A stretch of 64,000 nt of DNA from Atlanticothrix silvestris CENA357 (GCF_016056295.1 NZ_JAECZB010000009.1:1-64000); one strand, 5' to 3'; positions 21,733 through 31,179 are shown, counted from the stretch's first letter. Notes: generated by a model from the sequence alone, not told the origin. A program made the numbers and translations.

Positions 21733-23622
21733 TTATGAGATATTGACTTTTTTCCGTTTCATTTTCTTAAAATTGACTCGATTTAACTGATAAGCACCTT
21801 TTGTAGCTAAATTTTCATAACCATCGGGCTGCAAGTCCATTTTGACAAAGTTTTTCTGTTCAGCCAGTACTAGCAACGAACCAGATTGCCCTTCTTGAGC
21901 AACTTGGTTTTGAATATGCTTTACAGCATCTTTTGTCAGCTTGATAAAATTTACGTGTTTATGAGAGTAAAAAACTACAGTTGGTTTTTTGAATCCAACC
22001 ATGAGTAGTTCTTCATTTGGTTTTTGGACTTGTGCTGTCACCACAGATAACTGTCTTAAAGGCAGCTGACGCTCCTGATCCATCAAAAATACAGCAGGCA
22101 TCAAGACAATGATCAAAAATGCCGCAAACCCCAGCAAATTTAAGCCAATTACAGAGTGCCAACGGCGACTAATGATTGAAAATGCGATGATCACGGCACT
22201 CAAAAGCAAAACCCAACCACCCAGTACTGGTAAACCAGAATTTTCAATCTGGAGGCGGAAATTGGGTGCAGCTTGATCGCTACCTAATAACTGGGGCAAG
22301 TGAAACATTCCTACTGCCAATGCAGATAAAAACACGACATTTACCCAACCACTCAAGAGGAGAGCAAGAGGAGATGAAGTGAATAATTTTCCTCTTACTC
22401 TTGGTGTTAACTCGTTTTGACTGGGGAAAAAGTCGCTCCATAACAGAGCTACCAGAATGGCAGCTGCTGGCATTAAAGGTAAAACGTAGCTAGGGAGTTT
22501 AGTAACAGCAACAGTAAAAAAGCCAAATATCGTCAAAAACCAGATGCAGACGAATAAACCCAATTGCCTAGCGCGTTCTTGAGCGCGCCAGTGCGATCGC
22601 TGCCAAAACTTCAGCCGAAACATTGCCAAAGGCAAGTAAACTGAATACGGTGCAAAACCCAGCAGCACTACCAAAAAGTAAAAGTACCAGGGAGCTGAAT
22701 GACCATTAACCACTTCTGTAAAGCGTTCTAGGTTGTGATAACCAAAGAAGGAGTTAATATAATTCCAGCCATTGCGCCAAATCACTAAGATATACCAGGG
22801 AGCTGATAAACCTAAAATAATCAGCATCCCTACAAAAAAGCGCATTTCCCGTAATACTTCTCGTAACTTTCCGAGATATAGCAAAAAGGCAAAAATAATT
22901 AGCCCAGGTAAAACAATCCCTACAGGGCCTTTAGTTAAAATTGCCCCAGAAATTAGTACATAAAAAGCTAAATACCACTTGTTAGGAAGTAAAGATTGAC
23001 TACTCCCTGCTCCCCTGCTCCCCTGCTCCCCTGCTCCCTGCTCTTTCTTCCCTGCATATCCTAGAAAAAAGCATAACAAGGCTGATCCCATACACCCAGT
23101 CAATAGCATATCTGAGACACCGATTCTTCCCCAAACAATCATCTCAGGGTTGAATGCCAGCACAGCAGCAGCTACAGCAGCGGTTAAATAGCGACGATTA
23201 GGGCGCGAAACCTGCTCTAATTCGTCTTCTTTTGCTAAATGCCATTGTAAAGTGTAAAAGGTCAGACTAATGACTGCCATTGCAGCGATCGCTGAAGGAA
23301 GACGCACTGCCCACTCATTTACCCCAATAATTGCATAGGCGATCGCTTGAAACCAGTAAATTAAAACAGGCTTATCGAAACGAGTTTCGCCATTGAAAAA
23401 AGGAGTGATCCAGTCACCTGTGACAAACATTTGACGAGAAGCTTCGGCAAATAACGGCTCGGTTTCATCAATTAAGCCAATACTGCCCAAATTCCACCAA
23501 TAAGCTACCCAATTAATTAGTATCAACCACAGAATCGACACAGTTGCAGCAAGGGCTGGACGCGTCACTATCTTTTGGAACCACTGGTCAATAATTGGGG
23601 GAACACTCAATTTCATCCTCAT
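21733..23622 (-). CDS. GT39-family (ArnT/PMT-like) membrane glycosyltransferase
   Basis: This membrane protein of about 629 residues has roughly a dozen hydrophobic segments. It is predicted to transfer a sugar from a lipid-linked donor to a lipid or protein on the outer face of the plasma membrane. The first periplasmic loop has the acidic catalytic pattern GLIDETEPLFAEASRQM, and later DKPVLIYWFQAIAY is typical of ArnT-like proteins. I prefer the ATG at 23622; a TTG at 23652 is possible, but that stretch is made of TTGAC-type repeats. Residues about 192-207 (KEQGAGEQGSRGAGSSQ) are encoded by a spacer-type repeat of GGAGCAGGGG. The donor and acceptor are unknown. Confidence 0.83.
   Translation of the reverse strand: MRMKLSVPPIIDQWFQKIVTRPALAATVSILWLILINWVAYWWNLGSIGLIDETEPLFAEASRQMFVTGDWITPFFNGETRFDKPVLIYWFQAIAYAIIGVNEWAVRLPSAIAAMAVISLTFYTLQWHLAKEDELEQVSRPNRRYLTAAVAAAVLAFNPEMIVWGRIGVSDMLLTGCMGSALLCFFLGYAGKKEQGAGEQGSRGAGSSQSLLPNKWYLAFYVLISGAILTKGPVGIVLPGLIIFAFLLYLGKLREVLREMRFFVGMLIILGLSAPWYILVIWRNGWNYINSFFGYHNLERFTEVVNGHSAPWYFYFLVVLLGFAPYSVYLPLAMFRLKFWQRSHWRAQERARQLGLFVCIWFLTIFGFFTVAVTKLPSYVLPLMPAAAILVALLWSDFFPSQNELTPRVRGKLFTSSPLALLLSGWVNVVFLSALAVGMFHLPQLLGSDQAAPNFRLQIENSGLPVLGGWVLLLSAVIIAFSIISRRWHSVIGLNLLGFAAFLIIVLMPAVFLMDQERQLPLRQLSVVTAQVQKPNEELLMVGFKKPTVVFYSHKHVNFIKLTKDAVKHIQNQVAQEGQSGSLLVLAEQKNFVKMDLQPDGYENLATKGAYQLNRVNFKKMKRKKVNIS
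22996..23045. repeat. CTCCCCTGCTCC repeat inside the GT39 gene
   Basis: About five tandem CTCCCCTG/CTCCCTG words of 7-10 bp lie in the coding region. The same purine-rich form (GAGCAGGGG) occurs in the tal-zwf spacer at 62920-62940. The repeat keeps the frame and encodes a Gly/Ser/Gln-rich loop. Confidence 0.8.
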
Positions 23623-23654
23623 TTCGCTATCTGTCAATAAGTCAATAGTCAACA

Positions 23655-23766
23655 GCCATAAATCACTAGTCGTTGACTACTTATATTTTGTTCTTTATTC
23701 CTGCTTTTTAAGCAATCTACTGACAAATGACAACTAACTACTGACAACTGACAACTAACTACTGAC
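23655..23766. repeat. STRR-type TGACAAC repeats
   Basis: The spacer between the GT39 gene and the lipoprotein gene carries repeated TGACAAC/TAACTAC heptads (clearest at 23719-23766) and GTCAATAGTCAACAG words. No gene is present in this short interval. Confidence 0.8.
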
Positions 23767-24382
23767 TAAGTACCAATTGCCATTCTTGGTTTTGGGAATT
23801 CCATGTTGGTAAGGAAGTTTCCCCAACAACAAAGGGGCCCCAATAGCGCCGGGAACCGTCCTGTGCAAAAGCCACTAATATATCTCCTGTCTCTAATTTT
23901 AGATTTCCATTAGGTAAAGAAAGAATCAACCCCTTGTTACTACCTTCACTAGGAGCAAAATCCCAATGTGCTGGAACATCATAGTTAATTTTTTTCTCAG
24001 CGGAGCTTTTTACTTTCGATTGTCTGGCCAGTAGTGCCAGCCGCACAGGCTGATCTGTTTGATTGCTCATCCGCAAAGTGCCCTGATGCTTGGTATTGAC
24101 AGCGGAACCCTGACGAGATGCCAAGACGGGGTTAGTTTTATTAGTGTTAAGTTCTACCTGGTTGGTTGGAGGATTGGTAGCGCTAGCAGAAATGCCTGTC
24201 TGCGATGCAACATCTGACGCTGGATTTGCCTCTGCTTGAGTCGTATTATCTGATACTGGCAAAGATATATCTGGATTCGTGGGTTCAAAAGACACACTCA
24301 TCCCCAAGCATCCTACTAGTAACCCTAGCAGCCCTAATACGCAAGTTGTAATAGCAGCGTTTCGATACACTGAAGATTTCAT
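23759..24382 (-). CDS. Predicted lipoprotein, unknown function
   Basis: The protein has 207 residues. Its N-terminus is a lipoprotein signal: positive MKSSVYRN, a hydrophobic core, then lipobox LVGC with Cys at about residue 25. A disordered Thr/Asn/Ala-rich linker follows to about residue 95, then a globular C-terminal domain (TLRMSNQTDQPVRLALLARQ, then ETGDILVAFAQDGSRRYWGP). It should be anchored to a membrane facing the periplasm. The C-terminal domain looks like a small beta-sandwich, but I do not recognise a named family. Confidence 0.75.
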   Translation of the reverse strand: MKSSVYRNAAITTCVLGLLGLLVGCLGMSVSFEPTNPDISLPVSDNTTQAEANPASDVASQTGISASATNPPTNQVELNTNKTNPVLASRQGSAVNTKHQGTLRMSNQTDQPVRLALLARQSKVKSSAEKKINYDVPAHWDFAPSEGSNKGLILSLPNGNLKLETGDILVAFAQDGSRRYWGPFVVGETSLPTWNSQNQEWQLVLSQ

Positions 24383-25002
24383 ATTGATAATTATTAGAAA
24401 TAAATATTTGTCTACTCTTGACCAAATAGTAGCCTATTATTCAAAAGTAGTAATTATGGAAAGTTGCTTACTTGCCTACTCTAGAGTCTAGTATAATTAT
24501 GGGGGGAGAATGTATCATAAGTATCATTCTTTTTAGAAATTATGGACATGAATGATTACCTAACTTCTCAACGATAAACAGGACTCAATCCTTATTTATT
24601 CGTTGCTTCTTGCTAACTCAGCTCATAAAAAACCAAAATTATGATACATAAATAGCAAATTAACTCGTAGAAACACAAACATAAATTTTTGGAATTCGCG
24701 TAATGTGAATAACAAGGTGACTTTTGTCAAACTCCTAAATTTATCTGCTGGAAATTATTTATATTTCTTAATAATTTTTACTTATTTGTAGATAATACCC
24801 TATTACCATAAGATATTATGATAAAAAATATACCTAATGATAGAGGGTACTGTTCTCAGGAGCAAAAAAGTATCAAATTTGATAAGTACAACCAACTCAG
24901 CAAATATTTACAATACGATTTAAATTAAGCTTATGCTAAAACCGATATCCTAAATATCAAAATATTTCATCAAATTTTGACTTTCTACCATCAGTCTTAT
25001 TG
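24383..25002. other. AT-rich spacer without a recognisable gene
   Basis: About 620 bp between the divergent lipoprotein and ycf20-like genes. ATGATAC/GTATCAT words recur around 24510-24525 and 24640-24650. It must hold both promoters, but no clear -35/-10 pair stands out. Confidence 0.5.
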
Positions 25003-25335
25003 ATGCAAAATACTCGTCTCAATAACTTGTTTGAAGCCATTGCTAAAAGCTTAGGGCAATGGTTTTTAAATCCTTGGCGGAGATTATCGCTACTGCTAAT
25101 TAGTTTTTTGTTTGGCTTTTTTCTAGGAACCGCGATTTCTACTATAGCTGGACAAAGAGGTACATTAGACATTATGGTAGCTGGTTTTTTAGTAGCATTA
25201 ACGGAGATTACTAGCAGGATATTTTATAGCCGTAGCTTTTTAGCTAGGCAAGCGCTTTGGGTAGAATCATTAAATCTTCTCAAAGTGGGTTTTATTTACA
25301 GCATGTTTGTCGAAGCCTTTAAACTGGGTTCATAA
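25003..25335 (+). CDS. Ycf20-like DUF565 protein
   Basis: This small membrane protein of 110 residues belongs to the Ycf20 family found in cyanobacteria and plastids. It has TRLNNLFEAIAKSLGQWF at the N-terminus, a hydrophobic segment with SLLLISFLFGFFLGTAI, and a second with VAGFLVALTEITSRIFY. Family members have been linked to thylakoid and photoprotection functions in algae and plants, but the biochemical role is unknown. I chose ATG at 25003 over the in-frame TTG at 25000. It is 27 bp upstream of the glycerate kinase gene and probably co-transcribed. Confidence 0.87.
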   Translation: MQNTRLNNLFEAIAKSLGQWFLNPWRRLSLLLISFLFGFFLGTAISTIAGQRGTLDIMVAGFLVALTEITSRIFYSRSFLARQALWVESLNLLKVGFIYSMFVEAFKLGS

Positions 25336-25362
25336 TGTCTACGGCAAAGGAGTTTAAATAAG

Positions 25363-26415
25363 ATGAATTTGTGGCTAAGTGAAATTGTGGCAAAGGATGT
25401 CATAGATATAACTTGGCTACAGCAAGCACGAGAAGTAGTGCTGGCAGATCAGTTAAGGGCTAAAGCTTTTGGCATTACACCGAAAAATATTGATGAAGTA
25501 ATACTGACGCGATCGCATTTACTCAAATCTGTCTGGCCAGCTTTTAATCAACTTTGCCAAACTAGCCTTCATGTACCACCCCAGAAAATGTTAGCTGTGT
25601 TGTGGGATTTGTGGCTACCTTTAGCTGTAAAAATAGCATCTCATCGCCAAAAACTAAGCCGTCCTTTAATCCAGGGAATTTTAGGGGGACAAGGTACAGG
25701 TAAAACTACAATGTCTCAGGTGCTGACCTTGATTCTTCAGCAGTTAGGATACCGCGCCTTGAATTTGTCTTTAGATGACTTATATAAAACTTATAGCGAT
25801 CGCCTGACTTTAACACAACAAGATCCGCGTTTGATTTGGCGGGGGCCACCAGGAACTCACGATATAGATTTAGGTTTAAATGTACTAGATCAGATTCGTC
25901 AATGCCAAAATCCTGTGATTGTTCCCCGCTTTGATAAATCTGCCTATAATGGTGCAGGCGATCGCACCACTCCAGAAATCGTTGCAGATATAGACATTGT
26001 GCTGTTTGAAGGCTGGTTTGTAGGTGTAAGACCAATTGATTCTGAAGCGTTTAATACAGCACCGCCACCAATTATTACAGATGAAGATCGGGTATTCGCC
26101 CGTGATTTAAATCATCAATTAAATTATTATCTCCCGCTTTGGGAACGATTAGACAGCTTAATTTTGCTTTATCCTATTGATTATCGTTGTTCTTTGGCAT
26201 GGCGCAAACAAGCAGAACAGCAGATGATTGCTACTGGTAAATCGGGAATGAGTGAAGACCAAATTGAGGAGTTTGTTAATTATTTTTGGCGATCGCTTCA
26301 CCCAGAATTATTTATTAAGCCATTGCTCAAATCTTCATCAGCTGTTGACTTAGTGATTGAGGTGAATCCCGATCATAATTTTGGTGCAGTTCATAGCACA
26401 AAACAGTTCAGTTAA
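25363..26415 (+). CDS. glyK: D-glycerate 3-kinase (photorespiration)
   Basis: This 350-residue P-loop kinase of the plant and cyanobacterial GLYK type converts D-glycerate and ATP to 3-phosphoglycerate, the last step of the photorespiratory cycle. Walker A is GILGGQGTGKTTMSQV (about residues 106-121). The substrate/Walker B regions include LSLDDLYKTYSDR and DIVLFEGWFVGVRP, and the tail motif FVNYFWRSLHPELF is characteristic. Length and motifs match plant GLYK rather than GlxK/GarK. It follows the ycf20-like gene closely. Confidence 0.9.
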   Translation: MNLWLSEIVAKDVIDITWLQQAREVVLADQLRAKAFGITPKNIDEVILTRSHLLKSVWPAFNQLCQTSLHVPPQKMLAVLWDLWLPLAVKIASHRQKLSRPLIQGILGGQGTGKTTMSQVLTLILQQLGYRALNLSLDDLYKTYSDRLTLTQQDPRLIWRGPPGTHDIDLGLNVLDQIRQCQNPVIVPRFDKSAYNGAGDRTTPEIVADIDIVLFEGWFVGVRPIDSEAFNTAPPPIITDEDRVFARDLNHQLNYYLPLWERLDSLILLYPIDYRCSLAWRKQAEQQMIATGKSGMSEDQIEEFVNYFWRSLHPELFIKPLLKSSSAVDLVIEVNPDHNFGAVHSTKQFS

Positions 26416-26514
26416 GGCTATGCAGTGTTTAAAATAAGGAAAACACAAGACTTTGTTATTGTCCCAGTACTTCTGCATCCTACTTTTTTCGAGTTGAATT
26501 ATATATCTACATTT

Positions 26515-28152
26515 TTATATTTTTTGGGAAAACAAATTTTCCACCTTTACCTTGCCATATTCCATTTTAATGAGCCAATCTGCTATGTGAAAATATTTGT
26601 CATCGTGACTGATAACTAGTATAGTTTTGCCTCTATTTTTTAGTTCTGGCAACAGTTGAGTATAGAAAATTTCTTTAAAAATAGGATCTTGATCTGATGC
26701 CCACTCATCAAACAGATAAATAGGTCGGTCTTCTAAGTAAGTAGTAATAAGGGCAAGGCGTTTGCGCTGTCCTTGTGAAAGATCGGTAGTAGAAAGCACA
26801 CCATTCTTAACTGTCACTTTATGATCAAGTTGCAATTGAACAAGGTATTTTTGAGTTTGAATATCTAGCTCATTACTATCTAATCCAAGTAAGCGCTCAA
26901 AAAGATAAAAATCAGAAAATACTGCCGAAAACTGCTGGCGATACCACTCTATATTTTTATTATTAATGAGTCTATTATCTAAATAAATTTTTCCTGTTTC
27001 AGGTATATAAAGCCCAGTGATCAATTTGGCAAGTGTAGACTTACCACTACCGTTACCTCCAACAATAAAAACAATTTCTCCTGGCTGAAACTTTAAATTA
27101 ATAGGGCCAAGTATAAAATTTTTTTCCTCACGTTCTTGATAATAAGTATGTGTAACGTTATTTAATTCTAAATAATTCCATTCTTTATCTAAATTAATCG
27201 AGTAATTAAAATTTACTTCATTTACTTCATCTGCCAAAGATAGTCCTAAAGATTCAACTTTATTCAAAGCAACTAAAGCTTTAGTGATATTAGGCATCAT
27301 ACTCATAATATATTCTAAAGGTGAGATTAAATAAATAGTAGTTAGAGTATATGCAGATAAAGTTGCAGCAGGAATTTTATAGATAATGGGTAGGATAAAT
27401 AACAGTAAACCAATACTTATAAAAAATAAAACTTGCCCCCAACTAGAGGTAGCAGCAAAGATGCTCATACCCACAACATTATAACGACGATATGTTAAGG
27501 CAGTAGCATAAACATCTTCGCGTAGAAATGCTTGTCGTCGCTGGCGATGAAGCTTAAGTTCCTTTGTGCCTTGAATTATGCTGCGGAAATGTTTAAACAA
27601 TCTATCTTCCTGTTCACGAGCCAATTTAAAAAAATACATGGCTTTTTTCATTGGTACTGAATAGCTTAATATTCCTAAAAACATAAAGCCAATACCTATA
27701 AGAAAAATAATTTTAGAGAGGTAACAGAGATAAATCAGACAGGCAATTACAATGGCAATATTAATACATAAAAAAGGGATAGTAAAAGCTGTGCTAGAGA
27801 TTGCTTGAATATCCTCAGTGAGGATAGCTAAAAGACCATGAGCGCCTATTTTTTCTAATTGACGTAAAGGAGAAGCAAGAATACGGCGGCTTAAAACCAT
27901 TCGCAAGTCGAGGACAGCTTTTTGTGAAAGATGGATTAATAAAACTTGAGAAACAAAATTAGCAATTAGCCTCAGTAGACAAAGACCTACAAAGCTCCAA
28001 ACTAACGTTGTTCCCAATGGTTGATTTTGACTCAATGTTATATTAATTAGAGCAATTATCCCAGCAGCCGCTGCACCGCTGAGGATTCCAGCTAACACGG
28101 CGAGGCTCAGAAAAGCAGTAGAAGTGCGAAGCAGAAGACGAATTAGATTCAT
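26515..28152 (-). CDS. Cyclic-peptide/siderophore-type ABC exporter (SyrD/PvdE family)
   Basis: This 545-residue half-transporter has the membrane domain fused to the ATPase. Six hydrophobic segments occupy residues 1-310. The ATPase has Walker A VGGNGSGKST (about 364-373), signature LSQGQRKRLAL (about 455-465), Walker B IYLFDEWASDQDP (Asp-Glu at about 481-482) and switch His in ISHDDKYF. The family (cyclic peptide export ABC transporter) moves non-ribosomal peptides or siderophore precursors to the periplasm. No NRPS is in the window. A decayed second copy of its C-terminus lies at 38678-38830, and the tail of a GT-like gene lies just upstream. Confidence 0.88.
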   Translation of the reverse strand: MNLIRLLLRTSTAFLSLAVLAGILSGAAAAGIIALINITLSQNQPLGTTLVWSFVGLCLLRLIANFVSQVLLIHLSQKAVLDLRMVLSRRILASPLRQLEKIGAHGLLAILTEDIQAISSTAFTIPFLCINIAIVIACLIYLCYLSKIIFLIGIGFMFLGILSYSVPMKKAMYFFKLAREQEDRLFKHFRSIIQGTKELKLHRQRRQAFLREDVYATALTYRRYNVVGMSIFAATSSWGQVLFFISIGLLLFILPIIYKIPAATLSAYTLTTIYLISPLEYIMSMMPNITKALVALNKVESLGLSLADEVNEVNFNYSINLDKEWNYLELNNVTHTYYQEREEKNFILGPINLKFQPGEIVFIVGGNGSGKSTLAKLITGLYIPETGKIYLDNRLINNKNIEWYRQQFSAVFSDFYLFERLLGLDSNELDIQTQKYLVQLQLDHKVTVKNGVLSTTDLSQGQRKRLALITTYLEDRPIYLFDEWASDQDPIFKEIFYTQLLPELKNRGKTILVISHDDKYFHIADWLIKMEYGKVKVENLFSQKI

Positions 28153-28175
28153 TGTAAAAAAGTTAATTGATTATT

Positions 28176-28379
28176 TTATTCAAAAACAATAATTTTTATT
28201 TGATATACACCATCTTTAATTACTTGAATTTTGATCTCAACTACTACATTTTTAGCAAAAACTTTTGCTTGGCTACCTTCTAGTATGTATGGGTTTTTTA
28301 TACTATTTTTTCTAATCTTTCGATGTACAAAAAAGGCGATCGCTAAAAATTTTATTGATTTTAATCTTATATTCTCCAA
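28176..28379 (-). pseudogene. C-terminal remnant of a GT2-like gene
   Basis: A 67-codon ORF ends 23 bp before the ABC exporter start. Its residues LAIAFFVHRKIRKNSIKNP and YILEGSQAKVF resemble the last 40 residues of the GT-like protein at 37310-38677 (LIIAFFTYRQIKKRSIQNP, DVLEGKEAKAF). The DNA aligns too, at roughly 70 percent by eye. No upstream part of that gene is present here; a MITE-like element lies beyond. It is best read as the surviving tail of a lost copy. Confidence 0.65.
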
Positions 28380-28487
28380 AGGGAGAGACTAGCGCCTGTT
28401 ATGGAATGCTCGTAACCCTACGGTGAAGCAAACTACGCTTAACGTGAGTTCGATGAACCTCTCACTCCCTCCCTCTCCAAAACGGAA

Positions 28488-28701
28488 CTACGGTGTACAC
28501 ACAAGTACTCTCCATATAGGTTTCAGCGTTTAAAGCAGCTATAAACTGTCATTACGAGCGAAGCGAAGTAATCGCAAAAATTGTTGGGTTAATGGGATTG
28601 CTTCGTCGTTCCTCCTCGCAATGACCGCGCTTTGAGAGATTTATCGCATAGTTCAAAACCCAGTTTTAGGTAGGATTTTAAGACTTCTGTGTACACCGTA
28701 G
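28488..28701. mobile_element. 214-bp MITE-like element with 19-bp terminal inverted repeats
   Basis: The ends CTACGGTGTACACACAAGT (28488-28506) and ACTTCTGTGTACACCGTAG (28683-28701) are inverted repeats with one mismatch. They are flanked by an exact 11-bp direct repeat CCAAAACGGAA (28477-28487 and 28702-28712), consistent with target-site duplication. The interior holds the GTCATT(A/G)CGAG...GCAATGAC hairpin (28548-28625) common in bacterial spacers. There is no transposase. Confidence 0.8.
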
Positions 28702-28900
28702 CCAAAACGGAAAGGGAGGAGCAACGAAAAATTCAGCTTTTTGCTCCCCTCTCCGTGTCGGAGAGGGGTTGGGGGAGAGGTCAAATAAGACTTGTCGAAC
28801 TCACGTTACGCTTAGCATCTCCTTTAGGAGAATGACTGTAGGTAGAAGACCGCACTGCCTCAACCTTAATGTCTGTGATTTATGCACATGTTATTTGAGT

Positions 28901-28941
28901 CAGATACTCAATTGCAATTGATATGCAATTTGTATGCAACC
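28901..28941 (-). promoter_or_regulatory. Phased TTGCA array, copy A
   Basis: On the minus strand, three TTGCA words are spaced exactly 11 bp apart (plus-strand TGCAA at 28935, 28924 and 28913), followed by ATTGAGTATCTGAC. Two further copies occur at 36864-36890 and 42683-42722. It lies after the GT2 stop and about 750 bp upstream of the ABC exporter start. An activator or repressor array is inferred. Confidence 0.5.
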
Positions 28942-28943
28942 TA

Positions 28944-29930
28944 TCAACTTTTAATTAATCCTATTCGCCAATTTTGCCAAAATATTTGTAACGCTTTTAG
29001 AAAATCTTGTAGCAAAAGATACTCTGTACCTTTTGACTGCTGATACATACTTCTATAACAATGAAGCTGCTCGTTCAAACTTAGTGAACTGTGCCATATA
29101 GAGAGTAAGTACTCCCAAAATATTCTCCAATGTGGCATTATTATTTTACCTTTATTTGCCGAATCAAACCATACTGAATATGCATAGTAATCAGGTAGCA
29201 TACTTGGTGATATGATTTGATTTTTGTTCGCAAATAATAAGTAATTGGGAACGAACATACTCATTGATTGCTGTTTATGCTTTCTAGCAAAAAATAGGTA
29301 TTCTGGAATTTCATAAAAACGACCTAAAAGACCAAGCCTTAACAATAAAATCCCATCTGCATGACCATAACTACCCAGAGGAAATACCTTCTTGAGGGCA
29401 CTGGTACGGATTACTCCGAAAATTTGATAGCATAGGTGCTTATGTAGCAGTTCGTGAAAGCGTTCGTGTCGTTTTGGTGAATCTGTCTTAAGTTTGACCT
29501 CGTAATTTTGGAGAAATTCTCCAGCTGCATCAATAATAGTTACGTGGGAGTGGCACAAGATTACTGTAGGGTCTTGGTCAAGTACTTCAACACATTTCAG
29601 AATAAAATCTGGAGCATATAAATCATCGCAGGCCGTCCACTTAAAGTACTCACCTGAAGACAATTCAAAGACTCGATTGAAATTAGGAGCGCTACCTTCA
29701 TTTTTTTCATTGCGATAGTAACGTATACGTTTGTCTTGCTCAACGTATGCTCTACAAATTTCCTCAGTTCGGTCTGTAGATGCATTATCTGAAATAATTA
29801 GCTCGAAATCTTCAAAGGTCTGAGCCAAGATTGAATCTATGGCTTCTTTGAGAAAGTTTTCACCATTGTATACAGGTAATCCGATGCTTAATCGTGGCTG
29901 ATTGTTAATCATAGAAAATACGTTAGTCAA
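28944..29930 (-). CDS. Family 2 glycosyltransferase
   Basis: This 328-residue cytoplasmic GT-A enzyme has LSIGLPVYNGENFLKEAIDS at its N-terminus, the nucleotide-binding ISDNASTDRTEEI, and a DxD-type metal site in FKWTACDDLYAPDF. The C-terminal third is helical. It would add a sugar from a nucleotide-sugar donor to a growing glycan or natural product. It is the last gene of a tight minus-strand series with two methyltransferases, an epimerase and a cytidylyltransferase (9-bp gap to the gene upstream), so it may use the sugar they make. Confidence 0.88.
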   Translation of the reverse strand: MTNVFSMINNQPRLSIGLPVYNGENFLKEAIDSILAQTFEDFELIISDNASTDRTEEICRAYVEQDKRIRYYRNEKNEGSAPNFNRVFELSSGEYFKWTACDDLYAPDFILKCVEVLDQDPTVILCHSHVTIIDAAGEFLQNYEVKLKTDSPKRHERFHELLHKHLCYQIFGVIRTSALKKVFPLGSYGHADGILLLRLGLLGRFYEIPEYLFFARKHKQQSMSMFVPNYLLFANKNQIISPSMLPDYYAYSVWFDSANKGKIIMPHWRIFWEYLLSIWHSSLSLNEQLHCYRSMYQQSKGTEYLLLQDFLKALQIFWQNWRIGLIKS

Positions 29931-29939
29931 AAGTAGATA

Positions 29940-31169
29940 TTACAGAGTTATGACTTTGGTACTTATCCCCAGGTTATCCAGCATTTGCTGAATTTCTTGA
30001 CAGTAGATGGGGTTCATCACAATCACTTGATCTGGCTGATATTCTTGGAGAAATTCTGGTGGCATGATTTCTTTACCAACGCCAGGGATGAATTTTCCAT
30101 GACGATGAGGATTTATATCAACAACATATTGAATTTTGTCGATGGTATTAAGAGTTGTCAAAAACGCGACACACTTAGATCCCGACCCCCAAATAACTAT
30201 CCGCTTACCTTGTGCCTGCATCTTTTCTAAATATTGCTGCCAATGAGTTAGCTTTTGGTCGATTTGGGTAACAAAGTGTTTGACAGCTTCAGCAGTTTGT
30301 TCCACACTATTTTCTAAGGGATGTACCTGAGTAGAAGGTATTGCCACAGGTTGGGTTTCGATTAAAAGATACTGCTGACCATAAGCTCGATATAAGTCAA
30401 TGACCTCGAAACCACAAGAACGGAACAAACGAGCTAGTGTCCCTGGTGTAAAGTAAGAGCAGTGTTCGTAGTAAATATCCTCAAATGTCAGATGCTGCAA
30501 TATACGAGTGGCATCGGGAATTTCAAAGAAAACAGTAGTATCTGTGCGATCGCCAATAGAAAAGCGTACAGTTTTAACAAATTCAGCAGTGGGTTGAATA
30601 TGTTCTAGGGTATGGCGACAGCAAATAAAGTCACCAACGTACTTAGCATGTTGCTCAGAATAATAATGTGGGACAAAAATCACACGTTCAGCAGCTTCTG
30701 TATTGACTCGTCCCGGAACCGCACTCGGATCAATCCCAACACCGCGATTATTTCCCAGTTCGCACAGTAGTAGTAAGAAATCTCCTTTGCTGCAACCAAT
30801 TTCCACAATATTTTTGTTATGCAAATCATATTTTTCGACCAAGCGATTTGCCAAATCTAGAGAAAATTGATTAAAGGTAGGCGAAAAACTCTGCTGGTCT
30901 TCGTAGTTAGGTGCGTAAGCTGACCATTTGGAATTAAAAGCGATATTGGTGATGAATCCACAGCGATCGCACAATCCCAAAATAATATCACCACAAGGGA
31001 AATCAAGAGCCTCTTGTTGAGTGGACAACATCAAGCAACTGTGGACAGGAACATTATAGACTTCGTAGAACACGAATAATTGGTGATGACCACAGTTAGG
31101 ACAGACATGATCGACAGGTCTGGTGAGATGGTCTAGACCAGCAACTTCCAGCCGTGATAATTGGTTCAT
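29940..31169 (-). CDS. SAM-dependent C-methyltransferase (sugar type), zinc-binding N-terminus
   Basis: I prefer the ATG at 31169 (409 residues, MNQLSRLEVAGLDH), which leaves a 10-bp gap from the upstream gene; a longer reading from 31268 would overlap it. The N-terminus has paired cysteines (CPNCGHHQL and LGLCDRCGF) typical of the zinc site of NovU/TylC3-type methyltransferases. The SAM motif is IVEIGCSKGDFLLLL, then RHTLEHIQ. The C-terminal third (KRIVIWGSGSKCVAFL) is the usual second Rossmann-like domain. It probably methylates a keto-deoxysugar nucleotide or its product. Confidence 0.82.
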   Translation of the reverse strand: MNQLSRLEVAGLDHLTRPVDHVCPNCGHHQLFVFYEVYNVPVHSCLMLSTQQEALDFPCGDIILGLCDRCGFITNIAFNSKWSAYAPNYEDQQSFSPTFNQFSLDLANRLVEKYDLHNKNIVEIGCSKGDFLLLLCELGNNRGVGIDPSAVPGRVNTEAAERVIFVPHYYSEQHAKYVGDFICCRHTLEHIQPTAEFVKTVRFSIGDRTDTTVFFEIPDATRILQHLTFEDIYYEHCSYFTPGTLARLFRSCGFEVIDLYRAYGQQYLLIETQPVAIPSTQVHPLENSVEQTAEAVKHFVTQIDQKLTHWQQYLEKMQAQGKRIVIWGSGSKCVAFLTTLNTIDKIQYVVDINPHRHGKFIPGVGKEIMPPEFLQEYQPDQVIVMNPIYCQEIQQMLDNLGISTKVITL

Positions 31170-31179
31170 ATTATGATTA

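Larger units (their letters stand above)
28380..28943. other. Repeat-dense spacer with nested mobile-like elements
   Basis: No gene is seen. An outer inverted repeat (TAACGTGAGTTCGA at 28440-28453, its complement at 28795-28808) encloses a region of CTCTCC/GGAGAGGGG repeats. A 214-bp MITE-like element sits inside it (28488-28701). A phased TTGCA array lies at the right end (28901-28941). Confidence 0.75.
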
